Notes: a model not told the origin generated them from the letters alone. 64,000 nucleotides of DNA from Bacteroides pyogenes DSM 20611 = JCM 6294 (GCF_000428105.1 NZ_ATZH01000010.1:1-64000); one strand, 5' to 3'. Positions 19,245 through 29,394 are shown, numbered from the stretch's first letter. Program-made: numbers and translations.

Positions 19245-20381
19245 TTACTTTTTCAGCAAGTCCGACATGACACGAGCTGCATTTTGAGGTGCTCCGGGAG
19301 GTCCCAACCGCTGAGACATATATCCGTATCCGGCAAACATACGCTCTCTATACACACTATCTTTCAGAAGAAAATGAAGCTCATTTCGCATATTTTCCAC
19401 AGTCATGCTGTCGGCCACAAGCTCTTTAACAACCTCATGTCCGGCGATGAGATTGACCAACGAAATAAACTTTACTTTCAATATATACCTACGCAAGAAA
19501 GAAATAACCTTACCGATGGGAGTATGATAGCAAACAGCCTGCGGAACACGGAACAAAGCGGCTTCCAATGTAGCGGTTCCCGAAGTAACGAGAGCCGCTT
19601 CGGCATGATGGAGCAACCGATAAGTTTGACCGAACACAACTTTTACTTTTGCCTTACCAATGTATCGGGCATAATAATCCGGGGATATGCCTGGTGCTCC
19701 AGCCAAAACCACCTGATAATCGGGGAAAGCGGACGCAGCTTCCAACATATCCGGAAGATTATCTTTAATCTCCTGCTTACGGCTTCCCGCCAGCAAGGCG
19801 ATCACAGGTTTCTCCTCCAGTCCGTTCTCAGAGATGAAAGCATTCATATCCTTCGGATTCTCACGCCGGTAAGCCGACACTTCATCGACCGTCGGGTTTC
19901 CTACATAATGAATGGGATATTGATGCTTCTCCCGAAAGAATTCCTCTTCGAAAGGGAGGATGGAAAAAAGCTCGTCCACATCGCGCTTGATGTTCTTAAT
20001 GCGGTACTCTTTCCAAGCCCATATTTTCGGAGAGATATAATAATAAACCGGAATCCGGGTTTTGGCACGAACAAACTTGGCGATATTGAGATTGAAACCC
20101 GGATAATCGACCAGAATCACGACATCGGGCTGCCAAGCTACAATGTCCTCCTTGCACTGTTTCATGTTTGCAAAGATAGCCGGCAGATGAAGCAACACGG
20201 GAATGAATCCCATGTATGCCATTTCTTTATAATGCTTTACCATCGTACCACCTTCGGCTGCCATCAAATCGCCTCCGAAAAAGCGGAATTCCGCCTCCCG
20301 ATCTACGTTTTTCAAAGCTGCCATCAGATGAGCCGCATGCAAATCGCCCGAGGCCTCACCGACAATCAAATAGTACTTCAT
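19245..20381 (-). CDS. lpxB: Lipid-A-disaccharide synthase
   Basis: GT19 enzyme that joins UDP-2,3-diacylglucosamine and lipid X to form the lipid A disaccharide on the inner membrane's cytosolic face. The N-terminus [18 protein letters not shown] holds the GEASGD signature, and LLAGSRKQEI near residue 205 and TSGTATLEAAL near residue 275 are the nucleotide-sugar site region. The start at 20381 overlaps the surE stop (TGATG), indicating translational coupling; a seven-codon extension upstream lies inside surE and is unlikely. 378 residues, normal. Confidence 0.95.
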   Translation of the reverse strand: MKYYLIVGEASGDLHAAHLMAALKNVDREAEFRFFGGDLMAAEGGTMVKHYKEMAYMGFIPVLLHLPAIFANMKQCKEDIVAWQPDVVILVDYPGFNLNIAKFVRAKTRIPVYYYISPKIWAWKEYRIKNIKRDVDELFSILPFEEEFFREKHQYPIHYVGNPTVDEVSAYRRENPKDMNAFISENGLEEKPVIALLAGSRKQEIKDNLPDMLEAASAFPDYQVVLAGAPGISPDYYARYIGKAKVKVVFGQTYRLLHHAEAALVTSGTATLEAALFRVPQAVCYHTPIGKVISFLRRYILKVKFISLVNLIAGHEVVKELVADSMTVENMRNELHFLLKDSVYRERMFAGYGYMSQRLGPPGAPQNAARVMSDLLKK

Positions 20382-21160
20382 CAGATTCCGGCTTGGCGGC
20401 AATATCCGCGTAATTCATCCATAAAACCGTATGCCGTAAGATCTACCGTAGTAGGAGTAATGGCAGCGTAACCGTTGGTCAGCGCCCAATGGTCGTTCTT
20501 CTCATTCTCCGGCTCATGATCGGCAAACTCTCCGGTCAGCCAGAAATAGTTCGCGTCGTTTCTCCGCGGACAAGCCTCCCATTCGTGTATCCATCGCCCT
20601 TTCGACTGTTCGCATATTTTCACTCCTTTAATTTCAGGAGTATCAGGGAAATTCACATTCAGGCAAGTCAAAGGCGGAAGTCCTTTCTCCAATACCATTT
20701 CCGCAATTTTGCGAACATAAGGTGCGGCAGCATCGAAGTCAGCGTCAATATCATGACTGCACAAAGAAAAGCCTATAGACGGAATACCATTCAGGCAACC
20801 TTCAATAACCACACCCATTGTACCCGAATAATGCACGTTGGTTGCAGAGTTATCTCCATGGTTAATCCCACCTACAATTAAGTCAGGTTCACGGTCGAGC
20901 ACCAGATGTTTCGCTAGTTTTACGCAATCGGTAGGAGTGCCCGAACATTTATATATCGACAGCCCTACGTCCTTCCGCACCAAAGAATAATGCACCGGTG
21001 TTGTTGACGTGACCGCAGTTGAATTACCCGACCGGGGCCTGTCGGGCGCCATTACCACAATCTCGCCCAAAGGGCGCAAAAAACGGATCAATTCATTCAA
21101 TCCTTTTGCCATAATACCGTCATCGTTAGAAATCAGAATCAACGGTCGTTTATTTTCCAT
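20381..21160 (-). CDS. surE: 5'/3'-nucleotidase SurE
   Basis: Metal-dependent nucleoside monophosphate phosphatase linked to stationary-phase survival. The conserved [12 protein letters not shown] near residue 10 holds the metal aspartates; further markers are [22 protein letters not shown] and [20 protein letters not shown] at 21160 gives 259 residues, in line with the family; the frame upstream to 21241 lacks similarity. It is cotranscribed with lpxB, with the stop and start overlapping by one base. The coupling of surE and lpxB is recurrent in Bacteroidota. Confidence 0.95.
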   Translation of the reverse strand: MENKRPLILISNDDGIMAKGLNELIRFLRPLGEIVVMAPDRPRSGNSTAVTSTTPVHYSLVRKDVGLSIYKCSGTPTDCVKLAKHLVLDREPDLIVGGINHGDNSATNVHYSGTMGVVIEGCLNGIPSIGFSLCSHDIDADFDAAAPYVRKIAEMVLEKGLPPLTCLNVNFPDTPEIKGVKICEQSKGRWIHEWEACPRRNDANYFWLTGEFADHEPENEKNDHWALTNGYAAITPTTVDLTAYGFMDELRGYCRQAGI

Positions 21161-21191
21161 ATCTTTTTTCCTATCTTTAATATGTGCCGGA

Positions 21192-21222
21192 CAAAAATAA
21201 GAAAAAGAACTTGCATTGCCAA
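21192..21222 (-). promoter_or_regulatory. Promoter of surE-lpxB
   Basis: On the minus strand TTG (21220-21222) is followed after 20 bases by TATTTTTG (21192-21199), 32 bases before the surE ATG. The remainder of the 520-base divergent gap up to parA holds a -7-like TATATTTG at 21503-21510 on the plus strand and nothing else recognisable. Confidence 0.6.
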
Positions 21223-21680
21223 CCGAATACCGGGTTATCACACAAAGGGCGACTTATCCCTCACTTGAAAGTCAACTATCTGTCCGAGTATAGTCATCAC
21301 TCGAACGCTAACTAACTTCATGCCCATCTATAACATAGCTATCGGACTCGTCCTTCTTTTAGAGAAACCGGGCAAAAGGCAACTACTTAAAAAAAGTGTT
21401 TAGGAAGATAGATATTTTTCTTTGCAAAAACAGGGTGTTCTATGAAATCTTAATGTTCTGCAAGTGAGTTGAAAAAAACAATAGAAATCCAATAAATATA
21501 TATATATTTGCGGGCTTAGAAAAAGTTAAAAGATAGATTCACTGTAGTTTCACAGCTTTTGCGGAAGAAGCAGTTATTAACAAAACAGGTGACTTATCAA
21601 CAAAAAATACAAAGTTTCTATTTTTTCGTAGGCACTCTGAAGATTTATCGCTTATTTCGCCATCAATAAAATGATAGAAT

Positions 21681-22448
21681 ATGGGAAAAATTATAGCTTT
21701 GGCCAATCAAAAGGGGGGAGTAGGCAAAACAACGACTACCATCAATCTCGCAGCCTCGCTTGCAACCCTTGAAAAAAAAGTACTCGTAGTAGACGCCGAC
21801 CCGCAGGCAAATGCATCTTCCGGATTGGGAGTGGACATCAAGCAGTCGGAGTGTACTATCTACGAATGCCTCATAGATAAAGCCGATGTAAAAGACGCCA
21901 TTCACGATACCGAAATCGAATCTTTGAAAGTCATCTCCTCACATATCAATCTAGTAGGAGCGGAAATTGAAATGCTCAATCTGGAAAACCGTGAAAAGAT
22001 ACTGAAAGAGATACTTACTCCGTTGAAAGAGGAATATGATTTTATTCTGATCGATTGTTCGCCTTCTTTGGGCCTGATCACCATCAACGCTCTGACAGCC
22101 GCCGATTCGGTAATTATCCCCGTACAGGCGGAGTATTTCGCACTGGAAGGAATCAGCAAACTGCTGAATACGATCAAGATTATCAAATCGAAATTAAATC
22201 CGACACTCGAGATCGAAGGCTTTCTACTGACGATGTACGACTCCCGATTGCGACAGGCCAATCAAATCTACGATGAGGTGAAACGGCATTTCCAAGAGTT
22301 GGTGTTCAACACTGTGATCCAACGGAATGTGAAACTTAGTGAAGCTCCCAGCTACGGAATCCCGACCATCCTTTACGATGCAGACTCCACCGGTGCCAAA
22401 AACCATCTGGCGCTGGCCAAAGAGCTAATCAACAGGAACAAACAATAA
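21681..22448 (+). CDS. parA: Chromosome partitioning ATPase ParA/Soj
   Basis: Walker-type ATPase that binds DNA non-specifically and moves ParB-parS complexes during chromosome segregation. NQKGGVGKTTTTINLAASL at residue 8 is the deviant Walker A; VVDADPQANASSGLG and LIDCSPSLGLITINAL are the A' and Walker B motifs. 255 residues, chromosomal type. It is followed by parB after 15 bases. The -7-like box at 21503-21510 leaves a long leader of about 165 bases. Confidence 0.96.
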   Translation: MGKIIALANQKGGVGKTTTTINLAASLATLEKKVLVVDADPQANASSGLGVDIKQSECTIYECLIDKADVKDAIHDTEIESLKVISSHINLVGAEIEMLNLENREKILKEILTPLKEEYDFILIDCSPSLGLITINALTAADSVIIPVQAEYFALEGISKLLNTIKIIKSKLNPTLEIEGFLLTMYDSRLRQANQIYDEVKRHFQELVFNTVIQRNVKLSEAPSYGIPTILYDADSTGAKNHLALAKELINRNKQ

Positions 22449-22463
22449 AAAATTGAAGAAGAA

Positions 22464-23357
22464 ATGACAGCACAAAGAAGAAATGCATTGGGACGCGGAC
22501 TGGACGCATTGCTCTCTATGGACGAGGTAAAAACCGAAGGTTCTTCTTCCATCAACGAGATAGAGCTGGCAAAAATCATCGTCAATCCCAATCAACCCCG
22601 TCGAGAATTCGACCCCGCCGCATTGCAAGAGTTGGCGGACTCCATCAAAGAAATCGGCATCATACAGCCGATAACTTTACGCAAACTCTCGGAAAACGAA
22701 TACCAGATTATCGCCGGTGAACGCCGCTTCCGGGCTTCGCAAAAAGCCGGTCTGAAAACGATTCCCGCATACATCCGTACAGCCGATGATGAGAATATGA
22801 TGGAAATGGCGCTGATCGAAAACATTCAGCGCGAGGACCTGAATGCCGTAGAAATCGCACTTGCCTACCAGCACCTGCTGGAACAATACGAACTTACTCA
22901 AGAAAGATTGAGCGAACGCGTCGGCAAAAACCGCACCACAATAGCCAATTACCTTCGCCTTCTCAAATTGCCGGCTCCCATACAGATGGCGTTGCAAAAC
23001 AAGCTGATAGACATGGGGCATGCCCGTGCATTGCTCTCATTGGGCGACCCGAAACTTCAGGTTCAACTGTTCGAAGAAATACAAACCCACGGATATTCCG
23101 TACGCAAGGTTGAAGAGATTGTTAAATCACTCAGCGAAGGAGAAGCCGTAAAAAGCGGGACACGGAAAATTACACCGAAGCGAGGTAAGTTGCCCGAAGG
23201 GTTCAACCTCCTGAAACAACAGCTTTCAGGCTTTTTCAACACCAAGGTACAACTCACCTGTTCCGACAAAGGAAAAGGAAAAATCAGCATTCCTTTTGCT
23301 AACGAAGAAGAACTCGAACGTATCATGGAAATCTTCGATACGCTAAAGAATAAATGA
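22464..23357 (+). CDS. parB: Chromosome partitioning protein ParB
   Basis: CTPase clamp that loads at parS sites and spreads along DNA. The N-terminal ParB/Srx domain shows GERRFRASQKAG near residue 84 and IENIQREDLNAVE near 117. The central HTH region follows (LSERVGKNRTTIANYLRLLKLP), and a C-terminal dimerisation segment closes the 297 residues. Its stop overlaps the next gene by four bases (ATGA). I found no convincing parS in the window. Confidence 0.95.
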   Translation: MTAQRRNALGRGLDALLSMDEVKTEGSSSINEIELAKIIVNPNQPRREFDPAALQELADSIKEIGIIQPITLRKLSENEYQIIAGERRFRASQKAGLKTIPAYIRTADDENMMEMALIENIQREDLNAVEIALAYQHLLEQYELTQERLSERVGKNRTTIANYLRLLKLPAPIQMALQNKLIDMGHARALLSLGDPKLQVQLFEEIQTHGYSVRKVEEIVKSLSEGEAVKSGTRKITPKRGKLPEGFNLLKQQLSGFFNTKVQLTCSDKGKGKISIPFANEEELERIMEIFDTLKNK

Positions 23358-24241
23358 TCAGATACAAAAAAACACATCAATCGGTTATCACTGCACTGCT
23401 TTTCTGCATGTTACAGCTGTCCGGGACCGGTGCGCATGCACAGGCTCCCGTAGCTCCCGCACAAAAAGACAGCACCATACTAGGGAGAGAACTCCCCAAA
23501 GCCCGTGCCCGCAGAGACCGTTCGCCGGACGCAGAAAAAGATTCACTGGCAAAAGACAGTTTAATAAAGGTATTAAAACCGATAAGAACTACAGTGCTCG
23601 ATTCCATATCATTCGACAGCACCTCGATAGCCAAAGCCCAAATAGCCGACAGTCTGGATATCATCAACCGGAAGGGACTGAAGAAGATAGAACAACCGGC
23701 CGCTGTTACGCTAAAAGACAGCCTCTCCGCCATACCCGGCATTAACAAAGAGATGTTTATGCCGAACCCAGGAAAGGCCACCTGGCTGGCTGTTGTCTTC
23801 CCGGGCGGAGGACAAATCTATAATCGTAAATATTGGAAACTCCCCATCATATACGGAGGTTTTGCAGGATGTGCCTACGCCCTCAGCTGGAACAACAAAA
23901 TGTATAAAGATTATTCGCAAGCTTATTTGGATATTATGGACAAAAACCCGAACACCAAAAGCTATGAGGATCTCCTTCCTCCCAACGCTTCCTATAACGT
24001 AGAACAACTCACCAATACGCTTAAGCGCAGAAAAGACATGTTCCGACGCTACAGAGACCTCAGCATTTTTGCGTTTATCGGAGTTTACGTCATTTCTATC
24101 ATCGATGCTTATGTAGATGCCGAACTGTCGAATTTCGACATAACTCCCGACTTAAGCATGCGCCTGGAGCCTGCGGTTCTCTGCGATCAATTTAATTCAG
24201 GACGAAAATCGGTGGGAATGCAATGTGTATTGCGATTCTGA
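23354..24241 (+). CDS. DUF5683-type exported membrane protein
   Basis: 295 residues starting with a signal sequence (MIRYKKTHQSVITALLFCML, cleaved near AHAQA). A charged, Asp/Ser/Lys-rich spacer follows (about 40-130). The conserved core begins with ATWLAVVFPGGGQIYNRKYWKLPI, typical of the DUF5683/P13-like fold with two or three membrane-spanning or amphipathic helices, and ends in a probable envelope segment. Its start overlaps parB. In Bacteroidota this family regularly follows parAB, so a role in coordinating envelope and division is plausible, but none is demonstrated. Confidence 0.75.
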   Translation: MIRYKKTHQSVITALLFCMLQLSGTGAHAQAPVAPAQKDSTILGRELPKARARRDRSPDAEKDSLAKDSLIKVLKPIRTTVLDSISFDSTSIAKAQIADSLDIINRKGLKKIEQPAAVTLKDSLSAIPGINKEMFMPNPGKATWLAVVFPGGGQIYNRKYWKLPIIYGGFAGCAYALSWNNKMYKDYSQAYLDIMDKNPNTKSYEDLLPPNASYNVEQLTNTLKRRKDMFRRYRDLSIFAFIGVYVISIIDAYVDAELSNFDITPDLSMRLEPAVLCDQFNSGRKSVGMQCVLRF

Positions 24242-24327
24242 GAAAGAGGTTGAAATAATTCGATTTACGCGACCTACCCTCAAAATCAAAAAACTAATAA
24301 ACAAATGACTCAACCAATTATTGAAGA

Positions 24328-25620
24328 ATGAAAAAACTTATAATTTATTATCCAATCATATTTCTTTTCCTGACAGTAGCATTACGTGCGGAAGCTCAAA
24401 GCGTAGATGTCGTCATTCGTGAAAACGGAACGGTGCGTAGAGAAAGCATTGATCTGCCTAAAAGCATGACTTACCCGCTCGACAGCTTGCTAACCGACTG
24501 GAAAGCCAAAAATTACATTGATTTAGGAAAAGATTGCAACACCGCCGAAATCAATCCGTACTTTACCGACTCGGTTTATATCGACCGTTTGTCACGCATC
24601 CCCGCCATCATGGAAATGCCTTACAACGAGATTGTTCGCAAGTTTATCGACCTCTATGCCGGACGACTTCGCAACCAAGTGGCCTTTATGTTGAGCGCAT
24701 GTAATTTCTATATGCCCATCTTCGAGGAAGCGCTCGATGCTTACGGACTTCCTTTGGAACTCAAATATCTCCCGATCATCGAGTCGGCGCTCAACCCTTC
24801 CGCAGTATCACGGGCAGGCGCTTCAGGGCTTTGGCAGTTCATGATAGGTACAGGAAAAATCTACGGACTTGAATCCAACAGCTTGGTAGACGAACGCCGC
24901 GACCCGATAAAAGCGACTTGGGCGGCAGCCCGCTATTTAAAAGAGATGCATGCCATTTACGGTGATTGGAACCTGGTTATCGCTGCCTACAACTGCGGTC
25001 CCGGGACCATTAATAAAGCTATCCGACGGGCCGGAGGCGAAACCGATTATTGGAAAATATACAATCTGTTGCCTCGGGAAACCAGGGGATATGTGCCTGC
25101 TTTCATTGCCGCCAACTATGTAATGACGTATTATTGCGACCACAATATTTGCCCGATGGAAACCAATATCCCGGCAAATACGGATACCGTGCAAATAAAC
25201 AAAAACCTGCATTTCATGCAAATAGCAGAGCTCTGCAATGTTCCACTGGATGAAATCAAAAGCTTGAATCCACAATACAAAAAACAAATCATCCCCGGTG
25301 ATCATAAGCCTTATACCTTACGGCTCCCAATTCATGCAATCAGCTCTTTTATCGACAGACAAGACACAATTTACGCACATCGTTCGGAAGAACTTTTCCA
25401 CAACCGGAAAGTGATTGAAATGAAAGACGACACTCCGAGCGCGCGCAGAACCGGTAAGAGCCGAGGAAGCGGGAATGTCACATACTATAAAATCAGAAAA
25501 GGAGACACGTTATCCTCCATTGCAAGCAAATACAATGTACGCGTAAAAGATCTCCAGCGATGGAATGGATTGTCCAAAACTCAAATCTCGGCAGGAAAGC
25601 AACTCAAAATATACAAATAA
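24328..25620 (+). CDS. MltD-like lytic transglycosylase with LysM domain
   Basis: Exported murein hydrolase (signal peptide ending near AEAQS). The SLT catalytic domain has the family glutamate in LPIIESALNPSAVS near residue 151, with GASGLWQFM and the YNCGPGTINKAI motif near residue 220. One clear C-terminal LysM (about 385-430; RKGDTLSSIASKYNV) should anchor it to peptidoglycan; a degenerate LysM-like segment lies near 300-340. It is in line with parB-DUF5683 and 87 bases downstream, so probably the same transcription unit or a close neighbour. 430 residues. Confidence 0.92.
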   Translation: MKKLIIYYPIIFLFLTVALRAEAQSVDVVIRENGTVRRESIDLPKSMTYPLDSLLTDWKAKNYIDLGKDCNTAEINPYFTDSVYIDRLSRIPAIMEMPYNEIVRKFIDLYAGRLRNQVAFMLSACNFYMPIFEEALDAYGLPLELKYLPIIESALNPSAVSRAGASGLWQFMIGTGKIYGLESNSLVDERRDPIKATWAAARYLKEMHAIYGDWNLVIAAYNCGPGTINKAIRRAGGETDYWKIYNLLPRETRGYVPAFIAANYVMTYYCDHNICPMETNIPANTDTVQINKNLHFMQIAELCNVPLDEIKSLNPQYKKQIIPGDHKPYTLRLPIHAISSFIDRQDTIYAHRSEELFHNRKVIEMKDDTPSARRTGKSRGSGNVTYYKIRKGDTLSSIASKYNVRVKDLQRWNGLSKTQISAGKQLKIYK

Positions 25621-25632
25621 AAAGCTTTTTGC

Positions 25633-25662
25633 TTGCATCATTCGGGATTTTGGCTATTTTTG
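25633..25662 (+). promoter_or_regulatory. Promoter of the RelA/SpoT gene
   Basis: TTG at 25633-25635, 19 bases of spacer and TATTTTTG at 25655-25662, about 30 bases before the ATG. This suggests that the stringent-response gene has its own start in addition to read-through from upstream. Confidence 0.6.
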
Positions 25663-25692
25663 CAAAGCTAAGCAAGTGAAAGAACAACAACT

Positions 25693-27933
25693 ATGGATAA
25701 CTTACCCCCAAAAGAAATGACCGATGAAGAGATGATCGAACAGGAGTTTCAAAAACTGCTGACCGATTATCTCGGCACAAAACACCGTAAAAGAATTGAA
25801 ATCATCACCAAAGCGTTCAATTTTGCCAATCAAGCGCATAAAGGCATCAAACGGCGCTCCGGTGAACCTTATATTCTGCATCCGATAGCGGTTGCGAAAA
25901 TAGTGTGCAATGAAATCGGACTGGGGTCGACCTCTATCTGTGCCGCTCTGTTGCACGACGTCGTAGAAGATACCGATTACACGGTAGAAGATATTGAAAA
26001 CATTTTCGGTCCCAAAATAGCCCAGATTGTAGACGGGTTAACCAAAATATCTGGCGGTATCTTCGGCGATCACGCTTCGGCACAAGCCGAAAACTTCAAG
26101 AAACTGTTGCTTACCATGTCGAGCGACATCCGGGTAATCCTCATTAAAATAGCCGACCGCTTGCATAATATGCGGACTTTGGGATCCATGTTGCCAAACA
26201 AGCAATACAAAATAGCCGGTGAAACGCTCTATATCTACGCTCCCTTAGCCAACCGGCTGGGATTATATAAGATAAAAACAGAACTTGAAAACCTCAGCTT
26301 CAAATATGAACATCCGGAAGAGTATGTCGAGATTGAAGAAAAGCTGAATGCTACGGCTGCGGAACGCGACAAAGTATTCAACGAATTCACAAGCCCTATC
26401 CGTACACAATTGGATAAGATGGGACTGAAATACCGACTAATAGCGCGCGTCAAATCCATCTATTCCATATGGAACAAGATGCAAACCAAGCATATACCTT
26501 TCGAAGAAATATACGATCTGCTTGCTGTTCGCATCATTTTCGAACCGCGCAATCAGGAAGAAGAACTGAACGATTGCTTCGATATTTACGTGACTATCTC
26601 CAAAATATACAAGCCGCATCCCGATCGGTTGCGCGATTGGGTAAGCCATCCCAAAGCCAACGGATATCAAGCTCTGCACGTCACCCTCATGGGAAACAAC
26701 GGCCAATGGATCGAAGTGCAGATACGCAGCGAACGAATGAATGACGTAGCCGAACAAGGATTTGCCGCTCACTGGAAGTACAAAGAAGGAGGAGGCAGCG
26801 AAGACGAAGGAGAATTGGAGAAATGGCTTAAAACTGTCAAAGAAATATTAGACGACCCTCAGCCGGATGCTATCGACTTTTTGGATACTATCAAGCTCAA
26901 TCTGTTTGCTTCGGAGATATTTGTATTTACCCCGAAAGGTGAACTGAAAACCATGCCTCAAAACTCCACCGCTCTCGATTTCGCATTTTCGTTGCATACC
27001 GATATCGGAAGCCATTGCATTGGAGCCAAAGTCAATCATAAATTAGTACCGATCAGCCATAAGCTGCAAAGCGGCGATCAGGTAGAAATACTTACATCCA
27101 AATCGCAACGGGTACAGCCTCAATGGGAACTGTTTGCCACTACAGCCCGCGCCCGCACGAAAATAGCCGCCATTCTTCGAAAAGAGCAAAAAGCCAATCA
27201 GAAGAAAGGAGAAAAATTACTGAATGAGTTCTTGCAGAAAGAAGAAATCCGCCTTGAAGACAGTGTAATCGAGAAATTATGCCGATTACACAGATGCAAA
27301 GACTCAGAAGAATTGCTTGCAGCAATCGGGAGTGAAAATATTGTACTGGGAGAAGCAGACAGAAATGAACTGAAGGAAAAGCAATCAAGCAGTTGGAAAA
27401 AGTATCTTACTTTCTCTTTTGGAAATAGCAAAGAGAAGCCGGAAGAGAAAAAAACAACCGAAATAGAAAAAATCAATCTGAAGCAAATACTGAAATTGAC
27501 AGAAGAAAGCCTTCAGAAGACATACATCATGGCCGAATGTTGTCATCCTATCCCCGGTGACGACGTACTGGGATATATCGACGAGAAAAACCGTATTATC
27601 ATTCACAAACGCCAATGCCCGGTGGCGGCAAAGTTGAAAAGCAGCTATGGAAACCGTATATTGGCAACCGAATGGGATACTCACAAAGAGCTTTCATTCT
27701 TGGTATACATATATATCAAAGGAATAGACAGCGTAGGACTTCTGAACGATATCACCCAAGTAATTTCCAAACAGATGAATGTGAATATGCGTAAACTGAA
27801 CATCGAAACCAACGACGGTATCTTCGAAGGTAAAATACAGCTATGGGTACATGATGTGGAAGATGTGCGCTCGGTGTGCAACAACCTCCGAAAGATTAAG
27901 AACATCAAGCAAGTCAGCCGGATAGAAGAATAA
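25693..27933 (+). CDS. RelA/SpoT-family (p)ppGpp synthetase/hydrolase
   Basis: Controls the stringent response alarmone. The N-terminal HD hydrolase domain has HPIAVAKIV and ALLHDVVEDTDY (residues about 62-96) with the intact HDxxED site. The synthetase domain (about 235-370) holds RVKSIYSIWNKMQTK and NGYQALHVT. A TGS domain (about 405-465), a zinc-finger-like helical region with AECCHPIPGD near 617 and a C-terminal ACT domain (about 665-746) complete the long RSH architecture. Because both catalytic sites look intact, I call it bifunctional. Bacteroides usually carry two long RSH genes, and I cannot tell which one this is. Confidence 0.94.
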   Translation: MDNLPPKEMTDEEMIEQEFQKLLTDYLGTKHRKRIEIITKAFNFANQAHKGIKRRSGEPYILHPIAVAKIVCNEIGLGSTSICAALLHDVVEDTDYTVEDIENIFGPKIAQIVDGLTKISGGIFGDHASAQAENFKKLLLTMSSDIRVILIKIADRLHNMRTLGSMLPNKQYKIAGETLYIYAPLANRLGLYKIKTELENLSFKYEHPEEYVEIEEKLNATAAERDKVFNEFTSPIRTQLDKMGLKYRLIARVKSIYSIWNKMQTKHIPFEEIYDLLAVRIIFEPRNQEEELNDCFDIYVTISKIYKPHPDRLRDWVSHPKANGYQALHVTLMGNNGQWIEVQIRSERMNDVAEQGFAAHWKYKEGGGSEDEGELEKWLKTVKEILDDPQPDAIDFLDTIKLNLFASEIFVFTPKGELKTMPQNSTALDFAFSLHTDIGSHCIGAKVNHKLVPISHKLQSGDQVEILTSKSQRVQPQWELFATTARARTKIAAILRKEQKANQKKGEKLLNEFLQKEEIRLEDSVIEKLCRLHRCKDSEELLAAIGSENIVLGEADRNELKEKQSSSWKKYLTFSFGNSKEKPEEKKTTEIEKINLKQILKLTEESLQKTYIMAECCHPIPGDDVLGYIDEKNRIIIHKRQCPVAAKLKSSYGNRILATEWDTHKELSFLVYIYIKGIDSVGLLNDITQVISKQMNVNMRKLNIETNDGIFEGKIQLWVHDVEDVRSVCNNLRKIKNIKQVSRIEE

Positions 27934-27953
27934 GCCAAGCAACCAGACAAAGC

Positions 27954-28295
27954 TTATCTTTCGTCCAGCTCCTTTTTAATAGCCAAAAGTTCTTCTTTAA
28001 CAGCTTTCAGGCGAGAGATTATTTCGTAATTACGCGCAGCGCCTTCTTTATTATCTTTCAATTTCTGGCGGGCACCCGTAAGCGTCATCCCTTTTTCTTT
28101 CACCAAATGGTAAATAAGACCGATTGTCTCTACGTCCTCTTTCCGGTACTGCCTTACGCCTCTTCCTGCCGTTTTGGGAGAAATCTGAGGAAACTCCTTT
28201 TCCCAAAAACGAAGCAGCGATTGATTCACGCCGAACATTTGAGCCACTTCAGCGATGGAATAGTACAGTTTCAAGTCTTTATCGGTATTTAGCAT
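27954..28295 (-). CDS. MerR-family transcriptional regulator
   Basis: A 113-residue DNA-binding protein with an N-terminal MerR winged HTH (YYSIAEVAQMFGVNQSLLRF then GVRQYRKEDVETIGLI) and a C-terminal coiled coil (RLKAVKEELLAIKKEL). No ligand- or metal-binding cysteines are present, so it is a short MerR of unknown signal. It follows the M23 peptidase gene by 21 bases on the same strand and converges on the RSH gene. Its target could be its own operon, but no dyad operator was identified. Confidence 0.88.
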   Translation of the reverse strand: MLNTDKDLKLYYSIAEVAQMFGVNQSLLRFWEKEFPQISPKTAGRGVRQYRKEDVETIGLIYHLVKEKGMTLTGARQKLKDNKEGAARNYEIISRLKAVKEELLAIKKELDER

Positions 28296-28316
28296 ATTCC
28301 TCTTGTTTCCTTATAA

Positions 28317-29285
28317 TTAATCGAACACTTTTCCATGATTGGCGGCAAGCTGAACCATCCTGTCATAATCTTCCGCGCTCAAATCCATGAAGTAATAGTT
28401 GATCGGGTTTACTACCTGCCCCTTTACATGCACCTCGTAATGCAAATGAGGACCGGTGCTCTTGCCCGTACTCCCTACCCCTCCTATCACTTCTCCCCGT
28501 ACCACCTTCTTACCCAATTTCGTGCGAAAATCTCTCAAATGCGCATACCACGTCTGATATCCGAAACCATGATCTATCACGATGGTATTTCCGTATCCGG
28601 TCTCCCACCCCATCTTCACCACTGTTCCGTTGCCGGTTGCATACACGTCCGTTCCGGGAGAAGCGGAGAAGTCCATGCCGGAATGGAATTTCGCCGTTCC
28701 ATAAATAGGGTCGATCCGAGTACCGTATCCAGAGGCTGTCTGGCGAAGATCCTTATTCGAAATAGGCTGAATGGCAGGCATACATTTCAGCATCTCACCG
28801 TGGTTTTTACACATTTCTACCACATCATCGAAAGATTTGGATTGAATGTAGAGTTGCTTGGAAAGCACATCCAGCTTCTGAGTGGTGTTGACCACCAGTC
28901 CGGCATTAGCCATATCCATCAGCTCTTCATAACGGTTCGTACCGCCATATCCTGCCTGTCGGATAGCCGGAGCTATCGGATCGGCCTGCATTATGACGCG
29001 GTAGAGGTTATCGTCGCGTTGCTGAATGTCGCGGAGTACTTCCTCCGCATCATCCAATCGTCGCGAAAGCACATTGTACTGTGCCAGAAGTCGGCTGTTC
29101 TCTATCCGCAACTCCTTCTCCGAAGGAGAACCGAACAGCAGCAGAAGGAGAAGAAAGCTACCCGCTCCCAGCCCCATACCCACAAAAAGCCTGCGCAGAA
29201 TACTGAGCCCCCGCTGTCTTACAGTGGGATAGATCCGGTCATAAGTCTGTGTTCGTGGGTTATAGATGTAGTAAACTTTGCGCAT
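28317..29285 (-). CDS. M23 family zinc metallopeptidase (envelope)
   Basis: LytM-type endopeptidase or regulator of peptidoglycan turnover. A short cytosolic N-terminus precedes one transmembrane helix (about 31-50, GMGLGAGSFLLLLLLFG). A coiled coil follows (about 55-95), then the M23 domain with HSGMDFSA near residue 198 and the metal site HLHYEV near residue 280. All zinc ligands appear present (HxxxD and HxH), so it should be an active enzyme rather than a degenerate activator. 322 residues, first gene of the pair with merR. Confidence 0.92.
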   Translation of the reverse strand: MRKVYYIYNPRTQTYDRIYPTVRQRGLSILRRLFVGMGLGAGSFLLLLLLFGSPSEKELRIENSRLLAQYNVLSRRLDDAEEVLRDIQQRDDNLYRVIMQADPIAPAIRQAGYGGTNRYEELMDMANAGLVVNTTQKLDVLSKQLYIQSKSFDDVVEMCKNHGEMLKCMPAIQPISNKDLRQTASGYGTRIDPIYGTAKFHSGMDFSASPGTDVYATGNGTVVKMGWETGYGNTIVIDHGFGYQTWYAHLRDFRTKLGKKVVRGEVIGGVGSTGKSTGPHLHYEVHVKGQVVNPINYYFMDLSAEDYDRMVQLAANHGKVFD

Positions 29286-29336
29286 CTTTTTGGAAATATT
29301 TCACTCGTTAATACGACAAAAGTAATAAAAACAAGC

Positions 29337-29344
29337 TATCTTTG
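29337..29344 (+). promoter_or_regulatory. -7 promoter box of alaS
   Basis: TATCTTTG fits TAnnTTTG and lies about 50 bases before the alaS ATG. No convincing -33 element was found at the right distance. Confidence 0.5.
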
Positions 29345-29394
29345 CATCGTTTTTTTGAGAATATTAACCTCAACAATAGATATATAAAGAAAGT

